Source: Acidobacteria bacterium UBA6911
Lineage (GTDB): Bacteria; Acidobacteriota; UBA6911
Length of the DNA: 7,752 bases
Direction: 5' to 3'
NCBI GenBank assembly: GCA_002451015.1
Contig: DKBB01000021.1
Span: forward strand, 1,086 to 8,837
Every line of letters starts with the position of its first letter. Position 1 is the first letter of the stretch. Position numbers and translations under genes: made by a program. The notes beneath the pieces are model-generated. The model saw only the letters and a list, made by a program, of their open reading frames with translations. It had not been told where the DNA came from and searched no databases. This document shows positions 5,948 to 7,752 of this stretch, piece after piece.

Positions 5948-6511
5948 ATGTTTGCAGGTAGTAGAAGATTTATTTCGGCAATAGCGATGTCCATACTGTT
6001 GCTTGGGTTAACCGGAACCAGTGTGGCTTCAACTTCGGGGACGAATCCGGCGGGGTCAGGCAAGCAGCCTTTAAGTCTGACCGAACAGGTCCGGTTCAAG
6101 CTTATTACGCTTAATTATCTGAGCGTGTTCGACAACGTTGGTTTCACTCTTGAGGGTTCGGATACCGTCGTCCTGACGGGCAGTGTTACGCGGATGACCC
6201 TGAAACCGGACGCAGAGGCGGCTGTGCGCAAAGTCCCGGGCATAACGGAAGTAGTCAACAATATTGAAGTTCTGCCCCTCTCATCTTTTGACGACACCAT
6301 CCGTCTGCAAACCTACAGGGCCATCTATTCAAGAGAAGGGTTCGAAAGGTATGCCATTCAGGCGCTGTTGCCCGTAAGGATCATCGTTAAAAACGGGAAT
6401 GTCACGCTTGAGGGAGTGGTCGGCAGCCCGTTGGATAAAGCCTTGGCTGAGACGGCCGCACGCTCCGTCCCGGGCGCTTTCAGCGTTACTGACAATCTGA
6501 CGATCGGATAG
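5948..6511 (+). CDS. Exported protein with two BON domains
   Basis: A 187-residue protein. Residues 1-27 form a Sec signal peptide: basic start (SRR), hydrophobic core at 9-21, and SVA at 25-27 as a signal peptidase I site. It has no lipobox cysteine, so the mature protein should be soluble in the periplasm. Two BON domains follow. BON1 (about 42-110) has VVLTGSV, then AAVRKVPGITEVVNNIEV. BON2 (about 115-187) has VTLEGVV, then TAARSVPGAFSVTDNLTI. BON domains bind membranes or stabilise envelope proteins (OsmY and DolP are E. coli examples), so a periplasmic stress role is likely but unproven. It is followed after 32 bases by a response regulator gene, so it probably shares a transcript with the two-component system and may be its target or a sensor accessory. 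Tandem TAG-TAG stops end the gene. Confidence 0.9.
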   Translation: MFAGSRRFISAIAMSILLLGLTGTSVASTSGTNPAGSGKQPLSLTEQVRFKLITLNYLSVFDNVGFTLEGSDTVVLTGSVTRMTLKPDAEAAVRKVPGITEVVNNIEVLPLSSFDDTIRLQTYRAIYSREGFERYAIQALLPVRIIVKNGNVTLEGVVGSPLDKALAETAARSVPGAFSVTDNLTIG

Positions 6512-6529
6512 TAGTATATATCTATTCCG
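6505..6529 (+). repeat. Intercistronic imperfect stem-loop
   Basis: CGGATAG at 6505-6511 can pair with CTATTCCG at 6522-6529, with one bulged T, across a ten-base A/T loop. It begins in the last BON codons and ends 14 bases before the likely response regulator start. It could tune mRNA stability or translation between the two genes, or be chance. Confidence 0.3.
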
Positions 6530-6543
6530 ACGGGATGCTTATA

Positions 6544-7221
6544 ATGCGGATTCTGTTGATTGAGGACGATGTAAAAATAGCATCTTTCATCCATAAAGGC
6601 CTTAAAGCCGCAGGGTATGCCGTAGACCAGGCTGCCGACGGGGAAAGAGGCCTTTATATGGCTTTAAGCGAACCGTACGATGCAGCCATAATCGACCTGA
6701 TGCTGCCGAAGCTGGACGGCCTGTCGATCATTGAAAGAATGCGCAAAGAGAAGGTACGCATACCGGTTATCATCCTGAGCGCCAAGGGATCCATCGACGA
6801 CCGGGTCAAGGGACTCCAGGCAGGCAGCGACGACTACCTTGTCAAGCCGTTCGCCTTTTCCGAGCTTCTTGCCCGGGTGCAGGCGCTCATCCGGAGAGCG
6901 GGCGGCATTACCGAACCGACCGTCCTTCACGTGTCCGATTTGTCCATGAATCTCATTTCGCGGGAAGTAACGAGAGACGGAAATGTAATCGAGCTCCAGC
7001 CGCTTGAGTTCTCGCTCCTGGAGTATCTCATGCGCAACGCAGGCCGGATTGTTTCGAAAACGATGATTATGGAACACGTATGGGATTATAATTTCGATCC
7101 CCAGACCAATGTTGTGGAGGCCAGGATCTGCAGGCTGAGAGACAAAATCGACAGGCATAGCGACAAAAAATTGATACAGACTGTCCGCGGAGTGGGATAT
7201 GTTCTCAGGGAGACGGCCTAG
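6544..7221 (+). CDS. OmpR/PhoB-family response regulator
   Basis: A 225-residue transcription factor controlled by phosphorylation from the kinase gene that overlaps it. The receiver domain (1-115) has the acidic pocket E7-D8-D9, phospho-acceptor D51 in IIDLMLPKLDG, S79 as switch Ser/Thr, and K101 in the KPF motif; all key residues are present. The winged-helix domain (about 126-225) has LQPLEFSLLEYLMRNAGRIV, VVEARICRLRDKID and the closing VRGVGYVLR. It is closest in style to the CusR/TctD group of metal or small-molecule responders, but the signal cannot be read from sequence. I prefer the ATG at 6544 (MRILLIEDD, the usual family N-terminus) to the ATG at 6535; GGGA at 6532-6535 sits eight bases before it. 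It may bind upstream of the BON gene to regulate itself, which is inference. Confidence 0.94.
   Translation: MRILLIEDDVKIASFIHKGLKAAGYAVDQAADGERGLYMALSEPYDAAIIDLMLPKLDGLSIIERMRKEKVRIPVIILSAKGSIDDRVKGLQAGSDDYLVKPFAFSELLARVQALIRRAGGITEPTVLHVSDLSMNLISREVTRDGNVIELQPLEFSLLEYLMRNAGRIVSKTMIMEHVWDYNFDPQTNVVEARICRLRDKIDRHSDKKLIQTVRGVGYVLRETA
7189..7192 (+). promoter_or_regulatory. Ribosome binding site for the sensor kinase inside the regulator gene
   Basis: GGAG lies six bases before the ATG at 7199 and falls within the last codons of the response regulator. It supports a start that overlaps the regulator by 23 bases and hence translational coupling. Confidence 0.55.
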
Positions 7222-7752
7222 AATTCCGAAAACGCTGGCGTTCCGGTTGACGCTCTGGTATGCCGTAATCTTCACCGTCACATCCTGTATCGCCTTTCTC
7301 CTGTTTTATACCCTTATCACTTCACTCATTCTTGAAGGAACCGACCGGGAGCTTCTGGATCAGGTCGACAGGTTCTCCGTACTGCTTGATTCCGGGGGGG
7401 CCGGCGCGGTCGTAGATTCCGCGATCATCGAGGCGGAAGCCGCGGGAGTCAAAAAGGTCTTCTTCCGTTTCCTTTCCGTGAACGGCCAGGTTTTTTCTTC
7501 ATCCGACATGTCCTACTGGAAGTCCTACTGGAAAGACATAGAGGTCGATGAATCGGCCGTAAAGGCCCTGTTTCGTGACAACAATCCCGTGTTTGTAACA
7601 ATTAAAATCGCTGATAGCAGGGAGGAAGTCCGAATTCTCTATGCCCTGCTCGGCCCCGGCATCGTCATGCAGGTGGGCCGGACCATGGAGAGTTACTCCC
7701 GTTTTCTCGAGGCATTTCAAACAGTCTTCATCGCAACGATGGCGTTTCTGAT
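7199..7752 (+). CDS. Sensor histidine kinase, N-terminal part (cut by window end)
   Basis: The first 184 codons of a membrane sensor kinase, open to the edge of the window. It starts with a short basic tail and KTLAFRLTLWYAVIFT, typical of CusS/TctE-like HAMP kinases, then a membrane helix at about 17-40. Residues 41-170 form an extracytoplasmic sensor loop with LEGTDRELLDQVDRFSVLL just after the helix, two strand-rich patches (KKVFFRFLSVNGQVFSSSD; EEVRILYALLGPGIVMQVGR) and a doubled SYWK at 105-112. The second membrane helix begins at about 173. HAMP, phospho-acceptor His and ATPase domains must lie beyond the window. It overlaps the regulator by 23 bases in the +2 frame, as expected for a cognate pair. 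No metal-binding Cys/His cluster is seen in the loop, so a metal signal is not supported. Confidence 0.85.
   Translation, partial: MFSGRRPRIPKTLAFRLTLWYAVIFTVTSCIAFLLFYTLITSLILEGTDRELLDQVDRFSVLLDSGGAGAVVDSAIIEAEAAGVKKVFFRFLSVNGQVFSSSDMSYWKSYWKDIEVDESAVKALFRDNNPVFVTIKIADSREEVRILYALLGPGIVMQVGRTMESYSRFLEAFQTVFIATMAFL

Overview
The window looks like an ordinary stretch of chromosome from a Gram-negative bacterium. All seven genes have an envelope, membrane or signalling theme. Evidence for Gram-negative: an exported two-BON-domain protein with a Sec-type signal peptide, and an OmpR/CusR-type two-component system whose kinase has an extracytoplasmic loop. GC is moderate and drops in the intergenic DNA. 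The LemA plus HtpX pair, the DUF1003 protein and general style would fit Desulfobacterota or a related lineage, but that placement is a guess from memory and was not tested. I see no tRNA, rRNA, insertion sequence, phage gene or CRISPR array.

Layout. 1-241: AT-rich leader with one promoter candidate. 242-976 (+): DUF1003 membrane protein that most likely starts at a TTG behind a perfect Shine-Dalgarno. 1082-3286 (-), convergent to it: a 734-residue protein joining an N-terminal DedA/VTT membrane domain to the membrane linker and GNAT-like catalytic domain of lysyl-phosphatidylglycerol synthase (MprF). 3287-3441: divergent intergenic region. 3442-5644 (+): a tight three-gene unit coding for a double zf-TFIIB zinc-ribbon protein, a LemA protein and an HtpX-like M48 metalloprotease with an extra C-terminal zinc ribbon. 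5645-5947: about 300 bases without a gene, holding several inverted repeats; two palindromes abut just before the next gene. 5948 to the window end (+): periplasmic BON protein, OmpR-family response regulator, and the first 184 codons of its sensor histidine kinase, which overlaps the regulator gene and runs off the edge.

How the genes may work together. LemA/HtpX is a known pairing and implies membrane protein quality control. The BON protein with the two-component system looks like an envelope-sensing module. The DedA-MprF fusion would make an aminoacylated phospholipid and, if the DedA part moves lipid as other DedA/VTT proteins are thought to do, carry it across the membrane. This last protein is the most unusual item: in canonical MprF the flippase is a different N-terminal domain, and here a DedA domain stands in its place. 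The functional links are inference from gene content and order.
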